A DNA stretch of 11,786 nucleotides from an uncultured Prevotellaceae bacterium. Its GTDB lineage: Bacteria; Bacteroidota; Bacteroidia; Bacteroidales; Bacteroidaceae. Shown in pieces: positions 5,534-11,687 of the stretch (the first letter of the stretch is position 1; each line of letters starts with the position of its first letter). Both the position numbers and the translations under genes were made by a program. The notes below the pieces were generated by a model that worked only from the letters and a program-made list of their open reading frames with translations, searched no databases and was not told where the DNA came from. The stretch spans positions 1 through 11,786 of the forward strand of contig CAMKTM010000060.1 in NCBI GenBank assembly GCA_946415695.1. The letters run 5' to 3'.

Positions 5534-7636
5534 TTATTTCAGGTGTATGTCGATGGGGATGCTGACTTTGACGCAGAAGTTCCTTCCCATTGCCGAGATG
5601 CCTTGCCTGCCTGTCAGTGGATTTGTGCCGACGTACTTCAGCCGTGAGAGGTGCGGCTGATAGACCTTGTCGAAGAGGTTCTGGCAGGAGAGTGTGAGTT
5701 CGATGCAGTTGTGACCGAAGATGTGGAGGTCGGTACCGGCGGAGAGGTTGAAGATGGCATAGCCGGGAGTGGCGGTCTCTGTGTCATCTACGCCGTAGAA
5801 CTTGCTCTGCTTGAAGTTGTACTCCATGCCGGCACTGAGGAAGGTGCGTCGCAAGTGTCCTCGTGCGAAGGTGGGGAACTCGTAGCGGATGTTGCTTGTC
5901 CAGCGCGGTGCAGGCATCATGGGCAGGTTCTTTGCCTCTGCCGGCTGATGAATCTGTACGCCACGCACAAAGCAGAAGTCGTTCTCGATGTGTAGCGGGT
6001 CGATGGGGTGCACGTCGATTGACACTTCTCCTCCCATGAGCCGTGCGTCGCCCTGACGGTACTGGTAGGTGCGGTAGCCGTCGGTCTCGAATGGCAGGCG
6101 GGCGAGGAAGATGTAGTCGTCTATCCAGTTGCAGAAGAGCGCGGCCTGAAGGCTGACGTAGTGCGACGTGTAGTCGAGGCCGAGGTCTATCTGTGTGCTC
6201 TTCTCTGCCTTGAGGTCTGTGTTGCCCAGCTCGTACTGTATGCTGCCTTCGTGCACGCCGTTGGAGGAAAGTTCGCTGACGGTTGGTGCTCGGAAGCCAC
6301 GTGCGGCGTTGAGGCGCAGGTTGAGTTTGTCGGTCACGTTCCACACGGCGCCGAGGCTACCCGTCACGCCGGTGAAGTTCTTCTTCAATGCCTCGAAACG
6401 AGGTTCGCCGTCCTCTTCCAGTGCTGAGGTGTTGAGGTGCCGGTTGTCGATGCGTGCGCCGCCGGAGAAGTGCCACTGCCGCCATTCCCATTCCGCTGTG
6501 GCGAAGAAGCCGAAGTCGAAGAGGCGGTAGTCGGGGATGAGGTATTCTTCGCCCCCATTGATGTTCCTCTGCCACATGCCGCCGATGCCTGTGGATAGCT
6601 TCCAGTCGTGCGGCAACGTGTGGAGGTACTTGATGTCGTAGTTGACGGTGTGCAGCCTCATGGCAAGTTCGGGCTCCGCATCCTCTTCAAATTCTCGGCG
6701 GTAGTTCTGCTGATAGCCCACGATGGCTTTGAGTGTGCCAGGTCCGAAGTACCAGGCATTGTCGCTGACGGCCTTCGTGTGCTGCACTTTCTGAAAGGGC
6801 GACACGGTTCGGTAACTGTGACCGTCTTCCTTGACCATTGGCCATTCGTCGCTAATCATTCCCGGGGTGAAGTTGATGTGCGAGAAGCGCAGCCATGTGT
6901 GTCCCCATTTTCTGTTGAGTCCGAGCATGCCCTGCACGTCGCGTTCCTTGAAGCGCGAGCCGGGGACATAGCCGTCAGCGCGGTTCTTGTAGTTGTGCGC
7001 CGCCTTGTCGAGGAAGTGCCAGTTCCAGAGCCAGCCGTCGATGTTGCCAGCGACCCCGACACGATAGTCGTAGAGGCCGTTGTTCGTCTGGTACTGGCTG
7101 CCGACCTTCACCTGCATCGTGCCTTCCTCGAGCGGATTTTCGGGATGCAGTATCATCACACCGGCGATGGCGTCGCTGCCGTACATGAGCGAGGCAGGCC
7201 CCTTGAGGACTTCTACGGAATGTACGCCTTCCTCATCGACTTCCAGTCCGTGCTCGTCGCCCCATTGCTGTCCTTCCTGACGGATGCCTTGGTCCACGAC
7301 GACGACGCGGTTGTAGCCGAGGCCTCGGATGACGGGCTTCGAGATGCCCGCCCCCGTGCTTATCTGCGAGAGGCCGGGCAGATGGCCGACGGCATCGACG
7401 ATGTTCGTGCTGACGGAGTAGTGCAGTTGTTTAGGCGAGACCACCATGAAGGGCGAGGCTGCATCCTTCAGTCGCTGCACTCCGGCTATGCCTTGCACGG
7501 TCACTTCGCTCAGGATGGCTTCCTTCGTGGGGTTGATACTGTCCTCCAGGCAATCGCTGTGCTGGTGGACTTGTGCCGAAATGGTTTGGGAGACGGCACA
7601 GAGGCAGGCTCCTATATATATAATAATGTGTCTCAT
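5534..7636 (-). CDS. TonB-dependent outer-membrane receptor, metal/metallophore type
   Basis: 700 aa from the Met at 7636. I chose this start because it gives a clean signal peptide (MRHIIIYIGACLCAVSQTISAQ, cleaved near 21); an in-frame ATG at 7684 would put 16 extra residues before it. The mature N-terminus has HQHSDC (24-29), a possible metal ligand. LSEVTVQG (42-49) is a TonB-box-like start of the plug; the plug holds PVIRGLGYNRVVVVDQG and SVEVLKGPASLMYGSDAIAG (split core near 100-160). The rest is a 22-strand-type barrel with GFRAPTVSEL and the C-terminal NLFDKVYQPHLSRLKY. There is no carboxypeptidase-like domain at the N-terminus, unlike SusC-type glycan transporters. The plug (VIRG, EVLKGP, DEHG insertion) is reminiscent of ZnuD-like receptors. 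It would import a substrate across the outer membrane using TonB energy; zinc, copper or haem is plausible but unproven. Probably co-transcribed with the small membrane protein upstream. Confidence 0.88.
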   Translation of the reverse strand: MRHIIIYIGACLCAVSQTISAQVHQHSDCLEDSINPTKEAILSEVTVQGIAGVQRLKDAASPFMVVSPKQLHYSVSTNIVDAVGHLPGLSQISTGAGISKPVIRGLGYNRVVVVDQGIRQEGQQWGDEHGLEVDEEGVHSVEVLKGPASLMYGSDAIAGVMILHPENPLEEGTMQVKVGSQYQTNNGLYDYRVGVAGNIDGWLWNWHFLDKAAHNYKNRADGYVPGSRFKERDVQGMLGLNRKWGHTWLRFSHINFTPGMISDEWPMVKEDGHSYRTVSPFQKVQHTKAVSDNAWYFGPGTLKAIVGYQQNYRREFEEDAEPELAMRLHTVNYDIKYLHTLPHDWKLSTGIGGMWQRNINGGEEYLIPDYRLFDFGFFATAEWEWRQWHFSGGARIDNRHLNTSALEEDGEPRFEALKKNFTGVTGSLGAVWNVTDKLNLRLNAARGFRAPTVSELSSNGVHEGSIQYELGNTDLKAEKSTQIDLGLDYTSHYVSLQAALFCNWIDDYIFLARLPFETDGYRTYQYRQGDARLMGGEVSIDVHPIDPLHIENDFCFVRGVQIHQPAEAKNLPMMPAPRWTSNIRYEFPTFARGHLRRTFLSAGMEYNFKQSKFYGVDDTETATPGYAIFNLSAGTDLHIFGHNCIELTLSCQNLFDKVYQPHLSRLKYVGTNPLTGRQGISAMGRNFCVKVSIPIDIHLK

Positions 7637-7740
7637 GTTGTCTGTGTGTATATGTATATGAATCATGTATTCCCTGCTGTGCACAGTGAGGCGGCACGGC
7701 AGACGAAAAGAATAGGGGAAAAGAAAAGTTGAAAAGGGGA

Positions 7741-7820
7741 AAAGGTGAAAAATTGAAAAGGGGAAATGGTGATAGGCTATAGTGCAGAATGCTTTTTCCC
7801 CTTTTCAATTTTTCACTTTT
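7741..7820. repeat. 26-bp inverted repeat between small membrane gene and receptor gene
   Basis: Arms 7741-7766 and 7795-7820 pair over 26 positions with one mismatch, around a 28-nt loop. The right arm contains the stop codon and last codons (KKK) of the small membrane protein gene. A partial extra copy of the left arm (TTGAAAAGGGGA at 7729-7740, again at 7753-7764) makes the left side repetitive. In the minus-strand transcript it would fold between the two genes and could attenuate or stabilise the downstream receptor message. Confidence 0.7.
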
Positions 7821-8163
7821 TCTTCATAGGTGGTGCACGAAGGCAGACAATGCCACAAGTGTTCAGGCAGACGGCCTGGCTTAGCCGCTCGCGTACAATC
7901 CTCTTTGGGGAGAGGAAAAGAACTACTGCGCCGGCAGCCGCGGCAACGTATGTCAGCGTCAGGATTTGGCAGAGCACGCATTGGTGCAGCTCGCCCGTGA
8001 ACTGCGACAGGTGGCCGTGGCATTGGTGCTGCACGCATTCCGAGCACGCCGTCTCGCTGGCATCCCCAAGTTCGTGGATGTGGAGCGACGAGATGAGGAG
8101 CATCGGCAGATACACTGCCAGCAGCAACCACGAGTAAAGTTTTCTCTTCGTCAGTGAGTTCAC
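7813..8163 (-). CDS. Small Cys/His-rich membrane protein upstream of the receptor
   Basis: 116 aa, no named family recognised with certainty. Two membrane segments (about 10-28 and 66-85) frame a short loop rich in metal-ligand residues: HIH (28-30), CSEC (40-43), H46, CHGH (48-51), H60 and CVLC (62-65); three more Cys (99, 103, 107) lie in the tail. The pattern suggests a metal-binding or metal-handling protein of the inner membrane, and its position ahead of a TonB receptor on the same strand (176 bp to that start) fits a metal-uptake locus. This is inference. The start is GTG at 8163; no in-frame ATG precedes the first membrane segment, and the next Met (21) would cut that segment. The last codons lie in a long inverted repeat. 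Confidence 0.7.
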   Translation of the reverse strand: MNSLTKRKLYSWLLLAVYLPMLLISSLHIHELGDASETACSECVQHQCHGHLSQFTGELHQCVLCQILTLTYVAAAAGAVVLFLSPKRIVRERLSQAVCLNTCGIVCLRAPPMKKK

Positions 8164-8168
8164 AACTG

Positions 8169-8176
8169 CAAAATTA
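8169..8176 (-). promoter_or_regulatory. -7 box for the membrane protein-receptor unit
   Basis: Reads TAATTTTG on the minus strand, matching TAnnTTTG. It lies only 5 nt before the proposed GTG start, so transcription would begin at or within a few bases of the start codon. No -33 box is evident. Confidence 0.4.
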
Positions 8177-8241
8177 CGAAAATAAAGTGATATGAGAAGT
8201 GCAGAAAGCGAAAAAATACGAGAAAAAACGATAATAAAGCG

Positions 8242-8275
8242 AAACTATGAATTGCGAATTATGAATTGTGAATTA
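8242..8275. repeat. AT-rich short-period repeat upstream of tdh
   Basis: ATGAATT recurs with GAATT variants: CTATGAATTG, CGAATTATGAATTG, TGAATTA. It ends just before the tdh -7 box and is one of several low-complexity families at gene borders in this window. Confidence 0.5.
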
Positions 8276-8282
8276 AAAATCG

Positions 8283-8290
8283 TAACTTTG
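8283..8290 (+). promoter_or_regulatory. Bacteroidetes -7 box for tdh
   Basis: TAACTTTG, an exact TAnnTTTG match, 33 nt before the tdh ATG. The nearest TTG upstream (8266-8268) is only 14 nt away, so the -33 element is weak or absent. Confidence 0.6.
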
Positions 8291-8323
8291 TGGTCGCTAA
8301 AACGAAAAACAACATTTAAACCA

Positions 8324-9277
8324 ATGAAGAACATCCTTATTATCGGCTCAACAGGACAGATTGGTTCTGAGCTGACTATGCATCTTAGAAGTATTTACGG
8401 TAACGAACACGTAGTGGCAGGCTACATCCCTGGCGCTGAACCAAAGGGTGAGCTCTTGGAGAGCGGCCCATGTGCGTTTGCCGATGTTGTCAATGCTGAA
8501 AGCATTGCCGATGCGGTGAAGAAGCACAACATCGACACCATCTATAACCTTGCGGCTCTGCTCTCCGTCGTGGCAGAGTCGAAGCCCCGTCTGGCTTGGA
8601 AGATAGGCATCGACGGCCTTTGGAACATCCTGGAGATTGCCCGCGAGAACCAGTGCGCCGTCTTCACGCCCAGCTCCATCGGCTCGTTTGGCCTTGAGAC
8701 ACCGCACGATATGACGCCGCAGGACACTGTGCAGCGTCCGCGCACCATCTATGGCGTCTCGAAGGTGACGACAGAGTTGCTCAGCGACTGGTTCTTCCAC
8801 AAGTATGGCGTCGATACGCGCAGCGTCCGCTTCCCGGGCATCATCTCCTACGTCACACCTCCCGGCGGCGGCACCACTGACTATGCAGTCGATATCTATT
8901 ACTATGCCGTGCGCGGCGAACGCTTCACCTGCCCCATCAAGGCCGGCACGCACATGGACATGATGTATATGCCCGATGCGCTCCATGCCGCAACAATGCT
9001 GATGGAGGCCGACCCCTCGCGCCTCGTCCACCGCAACGGCTTCAACATTGCAGCCATGAGCTTCGACCCCGAAATGATCTACCAGAACATCAGGAAGTAT
9101 AAGCCGGAGTTTGAGATGGTCTATGACGTTGACCCGCTCAAGCAGTCCATCGCCGAGTCGTGGCCCGACATGATGGACGACACGTGCGCCCGCCAGGAAT
9201 GGGACTGGAAGCACGAGTTCAACCTCGATGACATGACGAAGGACATGCTCGAGAAACTCGCAAAAAAACTGCTGTAA
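8324..9277 (+). CDS. tdh: L-threonine 3-dehydrogenase, SDR (epimerase-like) type
   Basis: 317 aa, the usual size for this NAD-dependent SDR enzyme. It oxidises L-threonine to 2-amino-3-ketobutyrate with NAD+ in the cytosol; Kbl (4212-5399) completes the path to glycine and acetyl-CoA. The start at 8324 gives MKNILIIGSTGQIGSE with the Rossmann glycines G8, G11 and G14. Other landmarks: NLAALLSV (75-82), TPSSIGSFG with the catalytic Ser near 117-118, YGVSK with Y143 and K147 (YxxxK), RFPGIIS (169-175), MDMMYMPDAL (211-220), and the family-typical C-terminal DDTCARQEWDWKHEF (285-299). An upstream in-frame ATG at 8192 is rejected because the added 44 residues encode intergenic repeat and lie before the promoter. 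This is not the zinc-dependent MDR Tdh of E. coli. A 27-bp hairpin with a T8 run ends the gene. Confidence 0.94.
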   Translation: MKNILIIGSTGQIGSELTMHLRSIYGNEHVVAGYIPGAEPKGELLESGPCAFADVVNAESIADAVKKHNIDTIYNLAALLSVVAESKPRLAWKIGIDGLWNILEIARENQCAVFTPSSIGSFGLETPHDMTPQDTVQRPRTIYGVSKVTTELLSDWFFHKYGVDTRSVRFPGIISYVTPPGGGTTDYAVDIYYYAVRGERFTCPIKAGTHMDMMYMPDALHAATMLMEADPSRLVHRNGFNIAAMSFDPEMIYQNIRKYKPEFEMVYDVDPLKQSIAESWPDMMDDTCARQEWDWKHEFNLDDMTKDMLEKLAKKLL

Positions 9278-9319
9278 TATAGGCCTGAAGGTTATTAACT
9301 CCTAAAACATATAATACAT

Positions 9320-9413
9320 AACAACGGATTACACGGATTTCACGGAATTCCTTCTTCGCTGATTATCAGCGTTGCAAGAATCCGTGAAATCCGTGTAATC
9401 CGTTGTTTTTTTT
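9320..9413 (+). terminator. 27-bp perfect hairpin plus T8: tdh terminator
   Basis: Arms 9320-9346 and 9381-9407 are exact reverse complements, followed by eight T's (9406-9413). The arms are built of a 9-nt-period word (CGGATTACA, CGGATTTCA, CGGA). The loop contains a second small hairpin, CGCTGA-TTA-TCAGCG (9357-9371). A strong intrinsic terminator on the plus strand. Confidence 0.85.
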
Positions 9414-9481
9414 GATTATGTCGCAGTATGTCGCTGCCTCTTTTTCCTTGCTGTTGTTTTCCATCTCGTTAACCCTGTTCT

Positions 9482-9525
9482 TTGCAAGTACATGACCATG
9501 CAATTGCATGGTCATGTACTTGCAA
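9482..9525. repeat. 44-bp perfect palindrome
   Basis: Bases 9482-9503 are the exact reverse complement of 9504-9525 with no spacer. The core is GACCATGCAATTGCATGGTC. Such a long perfect palindrome can extrude as a cruciform or form a very stable RNA hairpin. Confidence 0.9.
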
Positions 9526-9548
9526 TTGCATGGTCACGACCATGCAAT
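9525..9548. repeat. Second inverted repeat abutting the palindrome
   Basis: ATTGCATGGTC (9525-9535), AC, GACCATGCAAT (9538-9548). The same 11-nt unit occurs twice in the adjacent palindrome (9494-9504 reversed, 9503-9513 forward), giving four copies in the order reverse, forward, forward, reverse. Confidence 0.85.
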
Positions 9549-9610
9549 AAACACGCCGTGCCTTCTGACTTGCTTCGATGTGGCGGATAACGAGTAATTT
9601 CGTTGGCCGT

Positions 9611-9644
9611 CTTGCTTATAATTCAAAAATTATGCGTAATTTTG
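9611..9644 (+). promoter_or_regulatory. Promoter of the LRR protein gene
   Basis: TAATTTTG at 9637-9644 matches the TAnnTTTG -7 box; CTTG at 9611-9614 is a possible -33 element with a 22-nt spacer, slightly long. The ATG is at 9693, giving a leader of roughly 45 nt. Confidence 0.5.
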
Positions 9645-9692
9645 TGGCGAAATAACTAATTCACGATTTGTAAACCATAAAAATCAAACAGA

Positions 9693-10970
9693 ATGAAAAG
9701 AATTTCTACTTGTTTATTGACATTGCTGGCGTCGCTGTTCGGTTGGGCCGGCAACGTGGAGGTTGATGGCATTTACTATGAGCTGAACTACCCCGAAAAG
9801 ACTGCTTCCGTAACTTACAACATGGTGGTCTCTGGCAACTATGAAACGTATTCGGGCGACGTGGTTATTCCCGAGAAGATAACCTACAACGGTGATGAGT
9901 TCGTCGTCACAGAGATTGGCCCGCAGGCCTTCCTCACCAGTAAGAATCTGACCAGCGTTGTCATTCCCGAAACCGTGACCCGGATTCAAGCCAACGCCTT
10001 CGGCAGGTGCACCGGACTCACCTCCATCGACATCCCCAACAGCGTCAAGAAGTTCGGCGGATTCGTCTTTTCTGGCTGCACCAAGCTGAAGACGGTGCAT
10101 CTGGGCAATGGCATTAAGGAACTCGGCGGTCGCATCTTCCAGGGATGCACGAAACTTGAGTCGATAAACCTTCCGGAAGGACTGGAGGCCATCGACGACT
10201 TTGCCTTCGAGGTGTGCCGCTCCTTGCCGTCCATCGAAATCCCGTCAACAGTCTCGCAGATTGCTTCGGGCGTCTTCCGTGCCTGCGATGCGCTGGTGAC
10301 CATGCGTGTGTCGCCCGACAACCCCTGGTTTGACTCGCGCGAGGACTGCAATGCCATCATCAAGACAGCTACCAACGAGCTGGTGGCAGGCTGCCACACA
10401 ACCGTTATCCCTAATACCGTCACCTCCATCGGCGAAATGGCTTTCAAGGAAATCCGTGGACAGGGTTCCCTCACCATTCCCGGAAATGTGAAGTCCATCG
10501 GCTATTCTGCCTTCTCACAGACAACAATTTCCGACCTTACCCTCTGCGAAGGCGTCAAGACCATTGACAACTATGCATTCTACAACAACGACGCTATGAT
10601 CTCCGTCAGTTTGCCGTCAACCCTTACTAGTATCGGCGAGTATGGCTTCGACGACTGTATGCATCTGAACGAAGTGAAAGCATACATGCCAGAACCCTTC
10701 TCACTGATCGGAACGGTTTTTGGCAGGAATGCAGGAACGTGTGTGCTCTATGTGCCCCAAGGAACGCGCGACGCATACATCGAATGCGGCTGGAATGAGA
10801 ATCTTTTCGGAGGCGGCATCGTAGAAATGGATGACGAGACAGGTATCAGCAGTGCCGCAGGAACAGACGTGCTTCGCTCCTCCGTGCGCAAAGTCATCGA
10901 GAGCAATCGCGTCACCATCGTCACGCCCGACAACCGCAAGTACTCCACCAGCGGCCGCGAAATAAAGTGA
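9693..10970 (+). CDS. BspA-type leucine-rich-repeat secreted protein
   Basis: 425 aa. A signal peptide (about 1-19, KRISTCLLTLLASLFGWAG) is followed by a short beta region and then roughly nine BspA/TpLRR (LRR_5) repeats of about 23 residues from about 65 to 345, of the form IP..V..I...AF..C..L..I.IP (for example VVIPETVTRIQANAFGRC). One irregular block, SREDCNAIIKTATNELVAGC (about 216-235), is a recurrent feature of BspA proteins. A capping segment (LYVPQGTRDAYIECGW, about 352-367) follows. The last 20 residues (RVTIVTPDNRKYSTSGREIK) resemble the first half of a Bacteroidetes sorting tail but stop short of the usual GxxIVNGKKV end. Family members are surface or secreted proteins that bind host proteins or other bacteria; the ligand here is unknown. 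Confidence 0.88.
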   Translation: MKRISTCLLTLLASLFGWAGNVEVDGIYYELNYPEKTASVTYNMVVSGNYETYSGDVVIPEKITYNGDEFVVTEIGPQAFLTSKNLTSVVIPETVTRIQANAFGRCTGLTSIDIPNSVKKFGGFVFSGCTKLKTVHLGNGIKELGGRIFQGCTKLESINLPEGLEAIDDFAFEVCRSLPSIEIPSTVSQIASGVFRACDALVTMRVSPDNPWFDSREDCNAIIKTATNELVAGCHTTVIPNTVTSIGEMAFKEIRGQGSLTIPGNVKSIGYSAFSQTTISDLTLCEGVKTIDNYAFYNNDAMISVSLPSTLTSIGEYGFDDCMHLNEVKAYMPEPFSLIGTVFGRNAGTCVLYVPQGTRDAYIECGWNENLFGGGIVEMDDETGISSAAGTDVLRSSVRKVIESNRVTIVTPDNRKYSTSGREIK

Positions 10971-11191
10971 ATACCTTATCCCTAATCGGTCATTAGGCCA
11001 ACACTTTGTTATTTTCGTTCTCTCCTTGCTGTCCGGGCAAATCGTACTGATAGCTTTGCTGCTGTGTAAAGTCAGTTTGCATCTTAAGCCTGGAAGGCTT
11101 CACTTTGATGAAACCGGCTTTGCCGCCTGACCGAAGGGAAGAACCGGGGGCGAAGCCCTCGGACGGAACATAGAGACCACCTCATTCGCTC

Positions 11192-11241
11192 CTGCCTGGA
11201 AGGCAGTACCCCAGCGTCTCATAGTACTGCCCTCCAGGCAG
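11192..11241. repeat. 18-bp inverted repeat
   Basis: CTGCCTGGAAGGCAGTAC (11192-11209) pairs with 11224-11241 with one mismatch over a 14-nt loop. No T-run follows on either strand. Confidence 0.75.
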
Positions 11242-11439
11242 CGGGGAGCCGGTTGCCCGCTGATTTCACCATCTCCTGCTCCCTCCTAACCATCGGCATT
11301 TAGAACAAAATGTGATTGGCAGGGGCTTTCAGGCCTTTTAAGCCGAATTCCCCGGACAGCATTATTAGTTTTAACGTAAGTTCTTCGGCAAGCCTCAGGC
11401 GCAGGCGGAACGACGAAATTCATTATTGGGATGATTCTG

Positions 11440-11522
11440 ACGAGGCACGCTCTTATTTCAATAAAGGCGTGCCTCGTTGGCAATAAAGGCACGCTCTTAT
11501 TTCAATAAAGGCGTGCCTCGTT
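11440..11522. repeat. Tandem repeat, 35-nt copies at 44-nt period with inner inverted repeats
   Basis: Two identical 35-nt copies (11444-11478 and 11488-11522) are offset by 44. Within them CAATAAAGGC recurs at 11459, 11481 and 11503, exactly 22 nt apart, followed alternately by GTGCCTCGTT and ACGCTCTTAT. Each copy folds: ACGAGGCACGC (11440-11450) pairs with GCGTGCCTCGT (11467-11477), and GGCACGC (11488-11494) with GCGTGCC (11511-11517). Confidence 0.85.
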
Positions 11523-11687
11523 CTCGGCGCTCTAGCGCCAAGGCGCGCTTTTAATGCGCGGTCGTTGGGACGACGTGTGACGACTCCTTTTCCGTCGAAC
11601 TCACGTAGTATTAATTTTTATTGTTGTCCGGAAATTATTTCATCATAACGTGAATCCGTTGTCGTTAATGTTGACGAGTTCCTTTCG

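Larger units (their letters stand above)
9278..9692. other. Structured intergenic region between tdh and the LRR gene
   Basis: 415 bp with no convincing gene. It holds the tdh terminator (9320-9413), a plain stretch (9414-9481), the palindrome cluster (9482-9548), an unremarkable stretch (9549-9610), and the promoter of the LRR gene. Confidence 0.8.
10971..11687. other. 717-bp hairpin-rich region with no convincing gene
   Basis: No ORF with protein-like features was found on either strand. From left to right: a 6-bp hairpin CCTAAT-CGGTC-ATTAGG just after the LRR gene (10981-10997); AAGCCT-GGA-AGGCTT (11086-11100); GC-rich foldbacks (CCGGC-TTT-GCCG near 11114-11126, GGGC-GAA-GCCC near 11149-11159); an 18-bp hairpin (11192-11241); a 22-nt-period repeat (11440-11522); GGCGCT-CT-AGCGCC (11526-11539). 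The density of foldbacks could mean a structured RNA or a decayed element. I recognise no known RNA family. Confidence 0.6.

Noticed and set aside
7637..7684. Longer N-terminus for the TonB receptor
   Set aside because: The extra residues (His/Ile-rich) would bury the signal peptide; starting at 7636 gives a normal one.
6608..7732. 374-codon open frame on the plus strand across the receptor gene
   Set aside because: Antisense to a complete TonB-dependent receptor; no recognisable domain and its end runs through the intergenic repeats.
8192..8323. Longer N-terminus for threonine dehydrogenase
   Set aside because: The 44 extra residues encode the ATGAATTG-type repeat and precede the -7 box; the Rossmann motif begins at the Met at 8324.
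8348..9214. 288-codon open frame on the minus strand across tdh
   Set aside because: Antisense to a complete SDR threonine dehydrogenase; His/Val/Asp-rich shadow without motifs.
9482..9548. Insertion-sequence end or attachment site
   Set aside because: No transposase or integrase gene, no target duplication and no partner copy in the window.
11086..11260. Known structured RNA such as RNase P, tmRNA or 6S RNA
   Set aside because: A few G/C-rich words look suggestive, but the conserved cores of these RNAs are not present.
11286..11492. 68-codon frame on the minus strand
   Set aside because: Begins inside the direct-repeat tract and has no protein-like pattern or motif; judged spurious.
11440..11522. 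CRISPR array
   Set aside because: The period is 22/44 nt, there are only two long copies, the intervening bases are not unique spacers, and no cas genes are seen.
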